Shown here: positions 7,627 to 15,826 of the stretch, in pieces
How the letters are laid out: the number at the start of each line of letters is the position of its first letter
Numbering within the stretch: the stretch's first letter is position 1
Source: Pseudomonadota bacterium
GTDB taxonomy: Bacteria; Desulfobacterota; Desulfobulbia; Desulfobulbales; JAGXFP01
Direction of reading: 5' to 3'
Assembly: GCA_030673265.1 (NCBI GenBank)
Contig: DAOVJK010000003.1
Location: 1 to 27,647, forward strand
DNA: 27,647 nucleotides
Position numbers and translations under genes: made by a program
Notes under the pieces: generated by a model
Seen by the model: the letters and a program-made list of their open reading frames with translations, nothing else
Database searches by the model: none
Told to the model about the DNA's origin: nothing

Positions 7627-9858
7627 TCAGCCGCCCAACCCTAAAAGCCGACAGAGCTGGTAAACGCTAGTGGAAAGCAGCATCGCAAAGACCGTATTGA
7701 AAGCCATCGAGAACGCCCCCCACTTCCAGGACCCGGCTTCCTTGATGATACAGACCACCGTCACAAAACATGGCGAATAAAACATGATGAACAGAATCAG
7801 ACTGAAGGCCTTGGCCTTATCCCAACTCGGGTCGGCGGCCAGGGTCTTGGAGAGAGAACCACCCTTCTCGACATCAACTCCACCAAGAGAATAGGCCGTG
7901 CCCAGAGTCGAGAGCACGATCTCCTTGGCGGCAAATCCGCCAACCAGGGCAATATTGGTCCGCCAATCAAAGCCGGCCAGCCAGGTAATGCTTTCAAGGG
8001 AGCGACCGAGGCGACCAGCCAGGGAATGGCGCAGCGCCTGCCCCGCCTGGGCCGCCTCAATCGCCGCCAACTGTCGAGTTAATTCCTGAGAGACCGGAAC
8101 TGAGCTGCCTTCCGCATGTAGCTGTCCATTCAGCTCGGCATAACTGGCCGATATCTCCTGCCGCTGGTTCTCAAATACCAGCTTTTGCGAATCAGGCAAA
8201 CCGGGGAAGGTCATAGTCACCCAGATCAGAATCGAGGCGCCCAGAATAACGGTGGCCGCTTTGCGGATGTACTGCCAGGTCTTCTCCCAGGTGTGGATAG
8301 CAAGCCCCCTGAAGGTCGGTAATCGATAAGGGGGTAGCTCCATGACAAAGGGGGTCGGTTCGCCTTTGAGGACCGTGAGCCGCAAAAGCTTCGCCACTAA
8401 CAGGGCCACCACCCAGGCCAGCAAGGTCAACATAAACATGACCTGGGCCTGATTATTCGAGAAAAAAGTGCCGATCATTAGGGCCAGAACCGGTAATTTC
8501 GCGCCACAGTTCATAAAGGGCGCAGTCAGCAGGGTGGCCATCCTCTCCCGAGGCGAACGCAAGGTCCTGGTGGCCATAACTCCGGGGACCGCACAGCCAC
8601 CAGCGATACCACCGGATATAATGTAGGCCATGACCGAACTGCCATGCAAACCAAAAATCCGAAAGACCCGATCCATCATGAATGCGACCCTGGCCAGATA
8701 ACCGGAATCCTCCAGGATGGCGATCCCAAAAAACATAAACATGATGATCGGCACGAAACCCATTACGCCGCCGACCCCGCCGATAATTCCGGAAACAAGC
8801 AAGGACTTGAGATGCCCGTCGGGCAGGAGCCGCTCAAAAAAGCCAGCCAGCCAACCAAATAAAGATTCGAGCCAGCTCACCGGCAGTTCACTGTAAGTAA
8901 AAGTAAAATGGTACAGGCCAAGCAGAACAGCCAACATGATGATGGGACCAAAAATCTGGTTGGTCACCACCCGGTCGATCCGATCAGAGGTATAGAGCCG
9001 GTCTTCATCGTAGGTATGAGTTATAACGCCCTGGCGCAAGATTGACTTTATATAGCCATAGCGATGATCGGCGACAATCGCCTCCGGATAAGTTTCCATG
9101 GTCGCCAGGACGTGTTTGCCCACCTCCTCGACCTTGTCTTCCAGACAGTCCGCCACCTTCTCCTGATCATGTCTCCCAGCAAAACTCCGGCCTTTTTCGA
9201 TGACCTGCTTGTCATTCTCCAAATATTTCAAGGCCAACCATCGCGAGGAATAGGTATCAGTCAGAAAAGAGTTTGCCTCAATCTGCTTTTCCATCTCCAA
9301 AATGGCCCCGTCGATATCTTCTCCATAGGCAATATAGACAGGTTCCCAGTCTTGGTTGGCCTGTGCAACTTTCTCGACCACTTGCAGCAATTCATCGACA
9401 CCCTCGCCGCTGCGGGCGGAGATTGCCACTATCGGTACGTTCAGCAAGTCGGCCAACCTTGCAACTTCAATGGAAATTCCACGGTCCCGGGCCACATCGA
9501 TCATGTTGAGGGCAATCACCACCGGTACACCCAACTCCAGAAACTGGCAGGTGAGATAGAGATGCCGCTCAAGATTGGCGGCATCGGTGATATTAATGAC
9601 CACCCGCGGTTTTTCATGAATCAGGAAATCACGGGCGACCACCTCTTCGACAGAATAGGCCGTAAGCGAATAGGTGCCGGGCAGGTCAACGATATTAATG
9701 CTGGCGCCGCTGGTGCTGTTATATATCCCCTCCTTCTTCTCAACCGTTACGCCGGGATAATTGCCAACATGCTGCCTGGCGCCGGTCAAGCGGTTGAACA
9801 GGGTGGTCTTGCCGGCATTGGGATTGCCGGCCAAAGCTATCTTGAAACTTTCTGGCAT
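7627..9858 (-). CDS. feoB: Ferrous iron transport protein B
   Basis: FeoB is the inner-membrane ferrous iron permease with an N-terminal G domain. In this 743-aa protein the motifs are G1 GNPNAGKT (11-18), G2 Thr in GVTVEKKEG, G3 DLPG (58-61), G4 NMID (118-121) and a G5-like SARSGEG. A helical spacer follows, then the polytopic channel domain with the hallmark GCAVPGVMATR and the later GGFAAKEIVLS. I chose the ATG at 9858 (MPESFKIALAGNPN) because AGAGGAAAG lies about 8 bases upstream. An upstream in-frame ATG at 9888 would add 10 residues and lacks this support. feoA lies about 50 bases upstream on the same strand, so the pair is an operon. Ferrous iron import fits an anaerobic or microaerobic life style. 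Confidence 0.98.
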   Translation of the reverse strand: MPESFKIALAGNPNAGKTTLFNRLTGARQHVGNYPGVTVEKKEGIYNSTSGASINIVDLPGTYSLTAYSVEEVVARDFLIHEKPRVVINITDAANLERHLYLTCQFLELGVPVVIALNMIDVARDRGISIEVARLADLLNVPIVAISARSGEGVDELLQVVEKVAQANQDWEPVYIAYGEDIDGAILEMEKQIEANSFLTDTYSSRWLALKYLENDKQVIEKGRSFAGRHDQEKVADCLEDKVEEVGKHVLATMETYPEAIVADHRYGYIKSILRQGVITHTYDEDRLYTSDRIDRVVTNQIFGPIIMLAVLLGLYHFTFTYSELPVSWLESLFGWLAGFFERLLPDGHLKSLLVSGIIGGVGGVMGFVPIIMFMFFGIAILEDSGYLARVAFMMDRVFRIFGLHGSSVMAYIISGGIAGGCAVPGVMATRTLRSPRERMATLLTAPFMNCGAKLPVLALMIGTFFSNNQAQVMFMLTLLAWVVALLVAKLLRLTVLKGEPTPFVMELPPYRLPTFRGLAIHTWEKTWQYIRKAATVILGASILIWVTMTFPGLPDSQKLVFENQRQEISASYAELNGQLHAEGSSVPVSQELTRQLAAIEAAQAGQALRHSLAGRLGRSLESITWLAGFDWRTNIALVGGFAAKEIVLSTLGTAYSLGGVDVEKGGSLSKTLAADPSWDKAKAFSLILFIMFYSPCFVTVVCIIKEAGSWKWGAFSMAFNTVFAMLLSTSVYQLCRLLGLGG

Positions 9859-9908
9859 CGATCTTCTTTCCTCTCGCCATGAGATCATAACATGACGATT
9901 ATTCGTTA

Positions 9909-10145
9909 CTATTCAACCTCTACTTCTATATAGTCAGCTTCATTATTTCGCAAAGTCAGGGTCCCCCCCATCACCCGCAAAGCAACAGGATCATTAAGCG
10001 GAGCTCTGCCCTGGATTTTAATGGTGGTCCCGGGAACCATACCCATCTCCCTGATCCTGCGGCCAAGTTCTCCTGCTACTTTTACACTGGCGATGGTTCC
10101 AGACTGCCCCTTCGCCATCTCTCTGAGCATTATACGGCTCACCAT
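9909..10145 (-). CDS. feoA: Ferrous iron transport protein A
   Basis: This 78-aa cytoplasmic SH3-like protein works with FeoB in Fe2+ uptake. Family marks are the LGRRIREMGMVPGTTIKIQGRAPLNDPVALRVMGGTLTLR core ending in EADYIEVE (no part of this is unusual for FeoA). The ATG at 10145 is preferred over a GTG six bases upstream because TGAGG lies 5 bases before it. The gene is first in the feoA-feoB unit and has a matching promoter at 10232-10260. I saw no convincing Fur box in the leader. Confidence 0.95.
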   Translation of the reverse strand: MVSRIMLREMAKGQSGTIASVKVAGELGRRIREMGMVPGTTIKIQGRAPLNDPVALRVMGGTLTLRNNEADYIEVEVE

Positions 10146-10231
10146 GCACACCTCATATTACAAGCATTTGCTGATCCGATCTTCCGAGCGAAAGATTAGG
10201 CAGTGACAATATTTTTCTACAGGAACTTTCA

Positions 10232-10260
10232 CTAATAAGTATGGAAATTCAGGGAGTCAA
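10232..10260 (-). promoter_or_regulatory. Sigma70-type promoter of feoAB
   Basis: The minus strand carries TTGACT (10260-10255), a 17-base spacer and TATTAG (10237-10232), giving a leader of roughly 80 bases before feoA. Just downstream, AGTGA and TCACT form a widely spaced 5-bp inverted repeat (about 10203-10231), which is too short to call an operator. Confidence 0.55.
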
Positions 10261-10427
10261 CAAATTACTTACTGGGCCGCTCAATTAAGCCTATCGACCT
10301 GAATTAATAATAAACCCGCTGTTCAATTCCACTGCAATGCACCGACACTAACATTGTCTGATCATAACATCCCGTTTTTACCCTTTCAAATACCAGATAA
10401 AGGGCTTATTATTGGTTTATAACTAAT

Positions 10428-10464
10428 TGGTGGAATCATCTACGCATTCCCAACAATTCCACCA
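10428..10464. repeat. 9-bp perfect inverted repeat between feoA and the EHD-like gene
   Basis: TGGTGGAAT at 10428-10436 is exactly complemented by ATTCCACCA at 10456-10464, with a 19-base spacer. It lies in the 439-base divergent intergenic region and has no adjacent T-run, so a protein-binding site is more likely than a terminator. The rest of this intergenic region is AT-rich and holds no gene. Confidence 0.4.
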
Positions 10465-10584
10465 TGGCTACTTATTAATAAATGCATTCCAGTTAACTAT
10501 TCACTGTAATGTCCGGGAAACGGCTAAAACCACCGGACTGGATCTGTTTAGTTAACACACTCCACCGATAAGCAAAGGGGCACC

Positions 10585-11934
10585 ATGAACGAATCCCAAA
10601 GATTACAGGACGATATCCAGACAAAATCCATGGCCAAACTGGCCCCGCTGCTCAACAGTTATAAATTGAATTGTGACTCCCTGGCAACAGCTCTCAAATG
10701 GAAATCCATCGTTTTGCTCCTGGGCAACTATTCTTCAGGAAAATCAACCCTGATTAATGAACTTCTCGGGAGTAATATCCAGCTAACCGGTCAATCGCCA
10801 ACTGATGATTCTTTCACGATAATTACCTCACCTGATCCTGGCTCGGAGCCAAAAGATATTATCGGCTCAAGCCTGGTTAACGATGAACGGATGCCGTTTA
10901 CCGCGTTTAAAGAATACGGTGAACAATTCATGTCCCATTTCGCCTTGAAACAGATCGATTCTCCACAGCTGGCGGATATGGCAATAATCGACACCCCCGG
11001 CATGCTGGACTCGATCACTGAAAAAGATCGCGGGTTCAACTATAACAGGGTTATCGGTGACCTGGCCAAGCTGGCCGATCTGGTTGTGCTGATGTTCGAC
11101 CCCCACAAGGCCGGCACCATCCGGGAGGTATATGACACCATCAGAAACACCCTGCCCGCCAACACCGGCGAAGACCGGATCATCTTTGTCATGAGCCGCA
11201 TTGACGAATGTGACAATCCCGCCGACCTGATCCGTTCCTACGGAACTCTCTGCTGGAACCTTTCCCAGATGACCGGCCGCAAGGACATTCCCAGAATATT
11301 CATGACCTACGCCCCAGATCTTTCCCGCGTCCCGGAAAGCATGGCAGCCTGGAATAACGAACGGGCCGAACTAAAAGATAAAATTCTGGCGGCACCGTCT
11401 CTGCGGGTAAATCATATCTTGCAACATATCGATAAACAGGCCCATGAGCTCCGAATGATCAGCGAGGTGTTAACCGCCTTCAGCAATAAAGGCCGGTTGC
11501 TTCTAAGAAAGACCAGCCGTGCTGCAGCGAGCACTGCCCTGTTTCTCTTTTTCTTCCTGGATATTATAGTCCGCGAATTCACCGGCCTGCCAGAGACAAC
11601 CCTGATCTCCTCTCTGCTTTCGGGGACAGTTGGCTGGCCCAACCTGCTTATCCCAACCATCGGCGTCGGCAGCGCCACTTTCCTGATATCCCTGTTTTTT
11701 TCCAGAGTCCAGTTTCCCCGCCTGAAAAAGCAGTCTGTAACAGAGCCTGAAAAACTCATCGACCTTGATTCAGACTATCGCCAACAATTATGGACCCAAG
11801 TCAACGCTCAAGTCAGGTTATTGCTAAAAGCCGCCGGACTCAAAGATGTGATAGTCGGTCACCAGATCAATTTACGAAAAATCGACAAGTTCATCTCCGG
11901 GGATTTGCAAAATTATTACAAAAAGATTTCGTGA
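10585..11934 (+). CDS. EHD/dynamin-like GTPase with C-terminal membrane hairpin
   Basis: This 449-aa protein belongs to the dynamin superfamily and looks closest to the eukaryotic EHD branch, a family of membrane-remodelling ATPases. It has P-loop GNYSSGKST (47-55), a switch I-like GQSPTDDSFT (69-78, compare EHD GPEPTTD), DTPGM (136-140), LMFDPHKAG (compare EHD LLFDAHK) and a RSYGTLCWNLSQMTG stretch like the EHD VYGALMW region. The G4 motif reads SRID instead of NKxD. After a helical region, two hydrophobic segments (around 310-330 and 345-375) should insert in the membrane, followed by a basic, helical C-terminus. The start has AAAGGGG about 6 bases upstream. It is monocistronic and divergent from feoA. 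A role in inner-membrane remodelling or repair is inference; the nucleotide may be ATP or GTP. Confidence 0.85.
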   Translation: MNESQRLQDDIQTKSMAKLAPLLNSYKLNCDSLATALKWKSIVLLLGNYSSGKSTLINELLGSNIQLTGQSPTDDSFTIITSPDPGSEPKDIIGSSLVNDERMPFTAFKEYGEQFMSHFALKQIDSPQLADMAIIDTPGMLDSITEKDRGFNYNRVIGDLAKLADLVVLMFDPHKAGTIREVYDTIRNTLPANTGEDRIIFVMSRIDECDNPADLIRSYGTLCWNLSQMTGRKDIPRIFMTYAPDLSRVPESMAAWNNERAELKDKILAAPSLRVNHILQHIDKQAHELRMISEVLTAFSNKGRLLLRKTSRAAASTALFLFFFLDIIVREFTGLPETTLISSLLSGTVGWPNLLIPTIGVGSATFLISLFFSRVQFPRLKKQSVTEPEKLIDLDSDYRQQLWTQVNAQVRLLLKAAGLKDVIVGHQINLRKIDKFISGDLQNYYKKIS

Positions 11935-12521
11935 GCTCAGGTGTTCGCATTTAACCAGAAGTGCAAACCATAAACAGCTCCAATCAACCATTTACCCCTG
12001 GCCAATGCGCATTACCACAATGTGGCACCCATGCTTTCCGCTTTACCTGAACATTGTTCTTTAGATGATTACGTCGTATAGGTTTTTCTCGCTTCTATGC
12101 AAATCGATTTTTTATTTTGCCACCCCGAAAATAATTTCCTTTGCAAGTTCAATAGCTTGAATTAAAAACGGAGTATACCTGTGTAATTAAGAGCTATTGC
12201 GAGGAAACCCGGCGTTTAATTATTCTCTTTTCCTCCAGAAAGCCGGGGTCAGTTCGCATAACCCCACATAATCATATACTTTTTTAAATGATAAGCCAAA
12301 ATCACGCAACAACAGGCTGTTAAACAGGCCATTTCTCGTATCTCCCCGTACTGCGTGGTATTTCCAGCTGTTGATAACTTTTCAGACTTTTCCAAAAATC
12401 ACCCCAGACCACTTTTGACTGATTCATCCCTTTTCAATAAAAACAGAGAACCGATTTCGGAAAAGAGCAGGGGGCTCCATTTTCTCAAATCAAAGTTATA
12501 AAAGCAGGATCAGATTTTATT
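11935..12521. other. Long AT-rich leader upstream of dnaA
   Basis: No gene is seen in these 587 bases. One near-consensus DnaA box (TGTTGATAA, one mismatch from TGTGGATAA) lies at 12369-12377. A short palindrome CCACA-A-TGTGG lies near 12015-12025. There is no box cluster and no clear AT-rich unwinding repeat, so this is not a supported replication origin. The promoter of dnaA is probably here but I could not pick one out with confidence. Confidence 0.4.
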
Positions 12522-13859
12522 ATGCCTTGGGAAACGATTAAAGAAAATTTAGCGGCTGTTCTGCCGGAGAGCACTTTGTCTCTGTGGATACAACCTCTGG
12601 AGTTCAAGAAAGCCTCAGAGCGGCTATTTGAACTGGTTGCTCCCGATCGTTTTTTCTGCTCCTGGGTACAAGAAAACTTCTTTGCCGATATCAGAAAAGG
12701 CTTTGATGATCTGCAGATGCAAGACACAGAGATCAAACTGGTCGTTGCCGCTGAGCGCCCTCTCCCCTTACTGCCGCCGGGACAGACCGATGGCCAGCTG
12801 CGACTCCCCAGAATTCCGCAGATCAAAAATACCGTTCGTGCTCTGCATCCTCGCTTCACCTTCAATGAGTTCATGGTCGGCGAATCCAACGCCATGGCCA
12901 AAATAGCCTGTGAAGCCATCGCCAACGATGACTCCGCCCTGGGCCGTAGCGTATTCATTGAATCGGGCCCCGGTCTTGGCAAGAGCCATTTGACCCATGC
13001 CGTTGCCCATAAAATCATGGCCGATTCCCCCTCAACCAAACTCCACTACCTCACCGCCCAACAACTCACCGCCGAGATGGTTCGGTCTATCCGTAGCAAT
13101 TCAATGGAGCAGTTCAAGGAAAAATTTCACAACTGCGATGTCCTGCTCATGGAGGACATCCACACTTTGTCGGGCAGGATCAAGACCCAGGAGGAACTCA
13201 CTGCGGCCCTTGATATCCTTTTAGGTCATGAAAAAAGGATCATTTTCACCAGCAAGATACCGGCCAGAGAGATCCCCAACCTTGAACCGGACCTACTTTC
13301 ACGCCTATCCGGTGGGTTGGTCACCACGATCAATCCACCCGACCTTCAAACCAGACGGCATATAATCAAGAAGAAATCAGACAACTATTCTCTGCAACTC
13401 GATGAAGAGCAGGTCGGTTTCCTGGCGGAAAACATCAGAGGTGATATAAGGCAGGTTGAAAGTGCGGTGGTCGGCCTGAAGGCCAAGATGGGTCTTTTAG
13501 GGTGCCGTCCCGATCTTGATATGCTTAAGGAAGTGATTGGCAGTATTGTCGGCCAATCTGAGGCCACCGTCTCGGCTGAGACCATCAGGGACTTCATTGC
13601 CAAACAATTCAAAACTTCAACCGAAGAACTTAAATCGAAAAGTCGGAAAAGGGAAGTTGCCTTCCCCAGACAGGTAGCCATGTATCTGGCCAGAAAATTT
13701 ACCGACCAAGCCCTGGCTGATATCGGACGCGCCTTCAACCGGGACCACTCAACCGTTGTTCATTCGGTAAGGGTCATTACCAATTCGATTAACCGCAATG
13801 CCAGTGTTAAAGGTCAAGTCGAGCTCTTGACCAACAAAATCCGCAAACAGTTCTTATAA
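12522..13859 (+). CDS. dnaA: Chromosomal replication initiator DnaA
   Basis: This 445-aa protein has the full DnaA layout: domain I (1-75, WETIKENLAAVLPESTLSLWIQPL), a short linker, the AAA+ domain (about 105-330) and the DNA-binding domain IV (about 350-445). Walker A is GPGLGKSH (149-156). The Walker B region reads LLMEDIH (E211-D212), where LLIDDIQ is usual. The LLSRLSGGL arginine-finger box is present. Domain IV carries IGRAFNRDHSTVVHS, close to the DnaA signature. It should bind ATP and DnaA boxes to open the origin. It stands alone: dnaN, recF and gyrB are not adjacent, and the upstream gene is unrelated. The ATG start lacks a strong ribosome binding site. Identity is sure; whether it is the only DnaA in the genome cannot be seen. 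Confidence 0.95.
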   Translation: MPWETIKENLAAVLPESTLSLWIQPLEFKKASERLFELVAPDRFFCSWVQENFFADIRKGFDDLQMQDTEIKLVVAAERPLPLLPPGQTDGQLRLPRIPQIKNTVRALHPRFTFNEFMVGESNAMAKIACEAIANDDSALGRSVFIESGPGLGKSHLTHAVAHKIMADSPSTKLHYLTAQQLTAEMVRSIRSNSMEQFKEKFHNCDVLLMEDIHTLSGRIKTQEELTAALDILLGHEKRIIFTSKIPAREIPNLEPDLLSRLSGGLVTTINPPDLQTRRHIIKKKSDNYSLQLDEEQVGFLAENIRGDIRQVESAVVGLKAKMGLLGCRPDLDMLKEVIGSIVGQSEATVSAETIRDFIAKQFKTSTEELKSKSRKREVAFPRQVAMYLARKFTDQALADIGRAFNRDHSTVVHSVRVITNSINRNASVKGQVELLTNKIRKQFL

Positions 13860-13964
13860 CTCAACTTGCCGAGTTGGTTTGTCCTCTGGAAATTACGAGT
13901 TTGTTTTTTTAATTTAGAAGCAAGCAAGTCTTTGCAAGCATACCTTAGCCCATGATCTGGTCAA

Positions 13965-14100
13965 CTAGCCCGCATATTTCATGAGTAGTTTCGAAGTCTG
14001 CGCTATCTGAAAAACAAACCATGTATTTCATTTGGTACAAACTGTGACCTTGATATTCCACAGCAAACCAAAGGTTTAACACTCAAGTACAATCAGTTAA
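13965..14100. repeat. Truncated copy 2 of the 348-bp inverted-repeat element
   Basis: The 17-bp terminal repeat (13965-13981) is joined directly to the 119-bp block (13982-14100) that also occurs at 3099-3217 with 6 mismatches. The 173-bp middle part of copy 1 and the right inverted repeat are missing. The five bases after the 17-mer (TGAGT) continue the match to the right end of copy 1, so this copy has the right-end type of terminus at its left side. It lies between dnaA and the convergent hemG. Confidence 0.75.
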
Positions 14101-14164
14101 AAGAGTTGCGTTAGCCACAGGTAGACTAAATAGTCCTTTAAATTCTCCAGCAGCCCCAATAAAC

Positions 14165-15538
14165 CTAAAAATAAACCGGCTTGACCGGGGCCTGACCACT
14201 ATCCGCCTGGCGACTTTCCGCCACGGCTTCGACCGTACGGGCCGCCGACTTGATCACGTCATTCATACCAATCCCATCCCAACCAAAACCACTGAGGTAG
14301 AGCCCGGGCATTTTTTCTTCAAGGTCCCGCCGCCATTTAAGTAGCGCCGGATGATCCATCTCCAGCTGGGGGATGGCCCCGACCGATTTCAACACCTTCG
14401 CAAAAACCGGCGGCTCGGGAAGTACCATCAACTTACTGATATCAGCATAAACTTTGGCGATCAGCTCTTCATCCGGCAAGTCAAGCCGTTCCGGATGGCG
14501 CCGCCCCCCGACCAGGGCTTCCAGCAAGACATGGTTCTCCGGGCAACGGCCAGGAAACATATGGGAAGAAAACATGGCGCCAAGGGCAAAACGGCCCTCC
14601 CGTTCCGGGGCCAGATAACCAAAACCGCGCGGCACCTCCGCCCCGGCGCCAAAAGCCATAACCACGTTAGCTATCCTGGCGCCGGGCACCTCTTGAACCG
14701 GTGGCTTATCAAGTCCCGTAAGAAGCCGCAGGGCCGAATTAACCGGCAGAGCCATAATCAACACCTTGGTCCGCAAAACCTCCTGTTCGGTGCTTACCAG
14801 CCAATCATTGCCATCCCGCGCTAACTTGTGTACCGAAGTCGACAGCAACAGATTATCCCGGTCAGCGGCCAGCACCTCGATCAGTCGCTCCATGCCCTCA
14901 GGGAAATTTATCATGGCCGGTAAACCGCTCTGGCCCGGAGCCGTTTTCTTTTTATTTTTTAAACCACGCAAGACAGAACCAGCCTCTTTTTCGAGCTGGC
15001 GAACGCCGGGCATGACCGCATCAATACTCAACCGGTCTAAATCTCCGGCAAAGGTCCCGGTAACGGCGACATCGATCATGGGTAAAACCTCCCGGCCAAA
15101 TCGATAGGACGCCCAGGCACCGATGGTCTGGTCCTCCTGGCGTGGTTTTTTCCAGAGATCTGCCAACAGCCGCAATTTCCCGGCAAAGGAGAGCAGAGGT
15201 GTCGACAACAGCATCTTAGGGCTCTGGGGCAACGGTTCCAATTTACCTTCAAAACAGATGAATCGGCGGAAATCTCCCAACGGTGCGGTCTGGACCTCCC
15301 CCTCGAGTCCGACATCCCTCAAGAGTTGCCGACTTTCCGGGGTATTATTCAGAAATCCGTGTGGCCCCCACTCTCCCTGGAAACCATCCTGTTTGAAGGT
15401 TTTAATCGCTCCCCCGGGACGGTCCTCCTTTTCAATAATAGCCACTTTAAGTTCAGGCCGTTGCTTGCCAAGAAAATGGGCGATACTCAAGCCGGAAAGG
15501 CCTGCACCAACAATAATCACATCAAAATTATTTTTCAT
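14165..15538 (-). CDS. hemG: Protoporphyrinogen/coproporphyrinogen oxidase, HemG/HemY flavoprotein type
   Basis: This 457-aa FAD-dependent amine-oxidase-fold protein should oxidise protoporphyrinogen IX (or coproporphyrinogen III) late in haem synthesis. The N-terminal dinucleotide-binding motif is VGAGLSGLS (10-18), followed by EKEDRPGGAIKTF and the family stretch EWGPHGFLNNTPESRQLL. Further marks are MIDVAVTGTFAGDLDRLS and the C-terminal FAD-contact LSGFGWDGIGMNDVI. The length fits the oxygen-type PPOX family. The start is an ATG with GAGG 6 bases upstream. It is divergent from a flavodoxin-fold protein 288 bases away. In an anaerobe the electron acceptor is unlikely to be O2, so a partner protein is plausible (inference). 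Confidence 0.92.
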   Translation of the reverse strand: MKNNFDVIIVGAGLSGLSIAHFLGKQRPELKVAIIEKEDRPGGAIKTFKQDGFQGEWGPHGFLNNTPESRQLLRDVGLEGEVQTAPLGDFRRFICFEGKLEPLPQSPKMLLSTPLLSFAGKLRLLADLWKKPRQEDQTIGAWASYRFGREVLPMIDVAVTGTFAGDLDRLSIDAVMPGVRQLEKEAGSVLRGLKNKKKTAPGQSGLPAMINFPEGMERLIEVLAADRDNLLLSTSVHKLARDGNDWLVSTEQEVLRTKVLIMALPVNSALRLLTGLDKPPVQEVPGARIANVVMAFGAGAEVPRGFGYLAPEREGRFALGAMFSSHMFPGRCPENHVLLEALVGGRRHPERLDLPDEELIAKVYADISKLMVLPEPPVFAKVLKSVGAIPQLEMDHPALLKWRRDLEEKMPGLYLSGFGWDGIGMNDVIKSAARTVEAVAESRQADSGQAPVKPVYF

Positions 15539-15790
15539 CTATGCCTCGATCTTGACGAACATTGTCAATATTCAAGAGCCGCAACAAAACAACCATTACA
15601 TTTCTGATCATTTCGCGACTGCTCCATATGCCCGTCACTGTATTTCAATGTTACGGCTATTATTAAAAAACGGCTTACCAAAACGTAAATATTAAATGCC
15701 TTCGCCAAACAAGAATGTTATTCTCATGTTAATCATCGCTCCAGACAATCAAGCTTATCTTTACAAAAATTGTGGACAATCGGCCAATAA

Positions 15791-15796
15791 TATAAT
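15791..15796 (+). promoter_or_regulatory. Consensus -10 element upstream of the flavodoxin-fold gene
   Basis: A perfect TATAAT lies 31 bases before the start codon. A TTGTGG at 15770-15775 would give only a 15-base spacer, so the -35 element is uncertain. The remaining part of the 288-base hemG/flavodoxin intergenic region holds nothing recognisable. Confidence 0.4.
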
Positions 15797-15826
15797 ATTT
15801 GCATCTCTAAAATTCCAAGGAAACTT

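Noticed and set aside
9064..9882. 272-codon plus-strand frame
   Set aside because: It is antisense to feoB, whose motifs are complete on the other strand.
10146..10330. Fur box before feoA
   Set aside because: No 19-base inverted repeat resembling GATAATGATAATCATTATC was found; only a 5-bp spaced repeat.
11935..12521. oriC next to dnaA
   Set aside because: Only one near-consensus DnaA box and no cluster or unwinding repeats were seen.
13860..13920. Intrinsic terminator after dnaA
   Set aside because: A 5-bp stem (CAACT/AGTTG) and a later T-run are present but separated by about 30 bases, so the pairing is not convincing.
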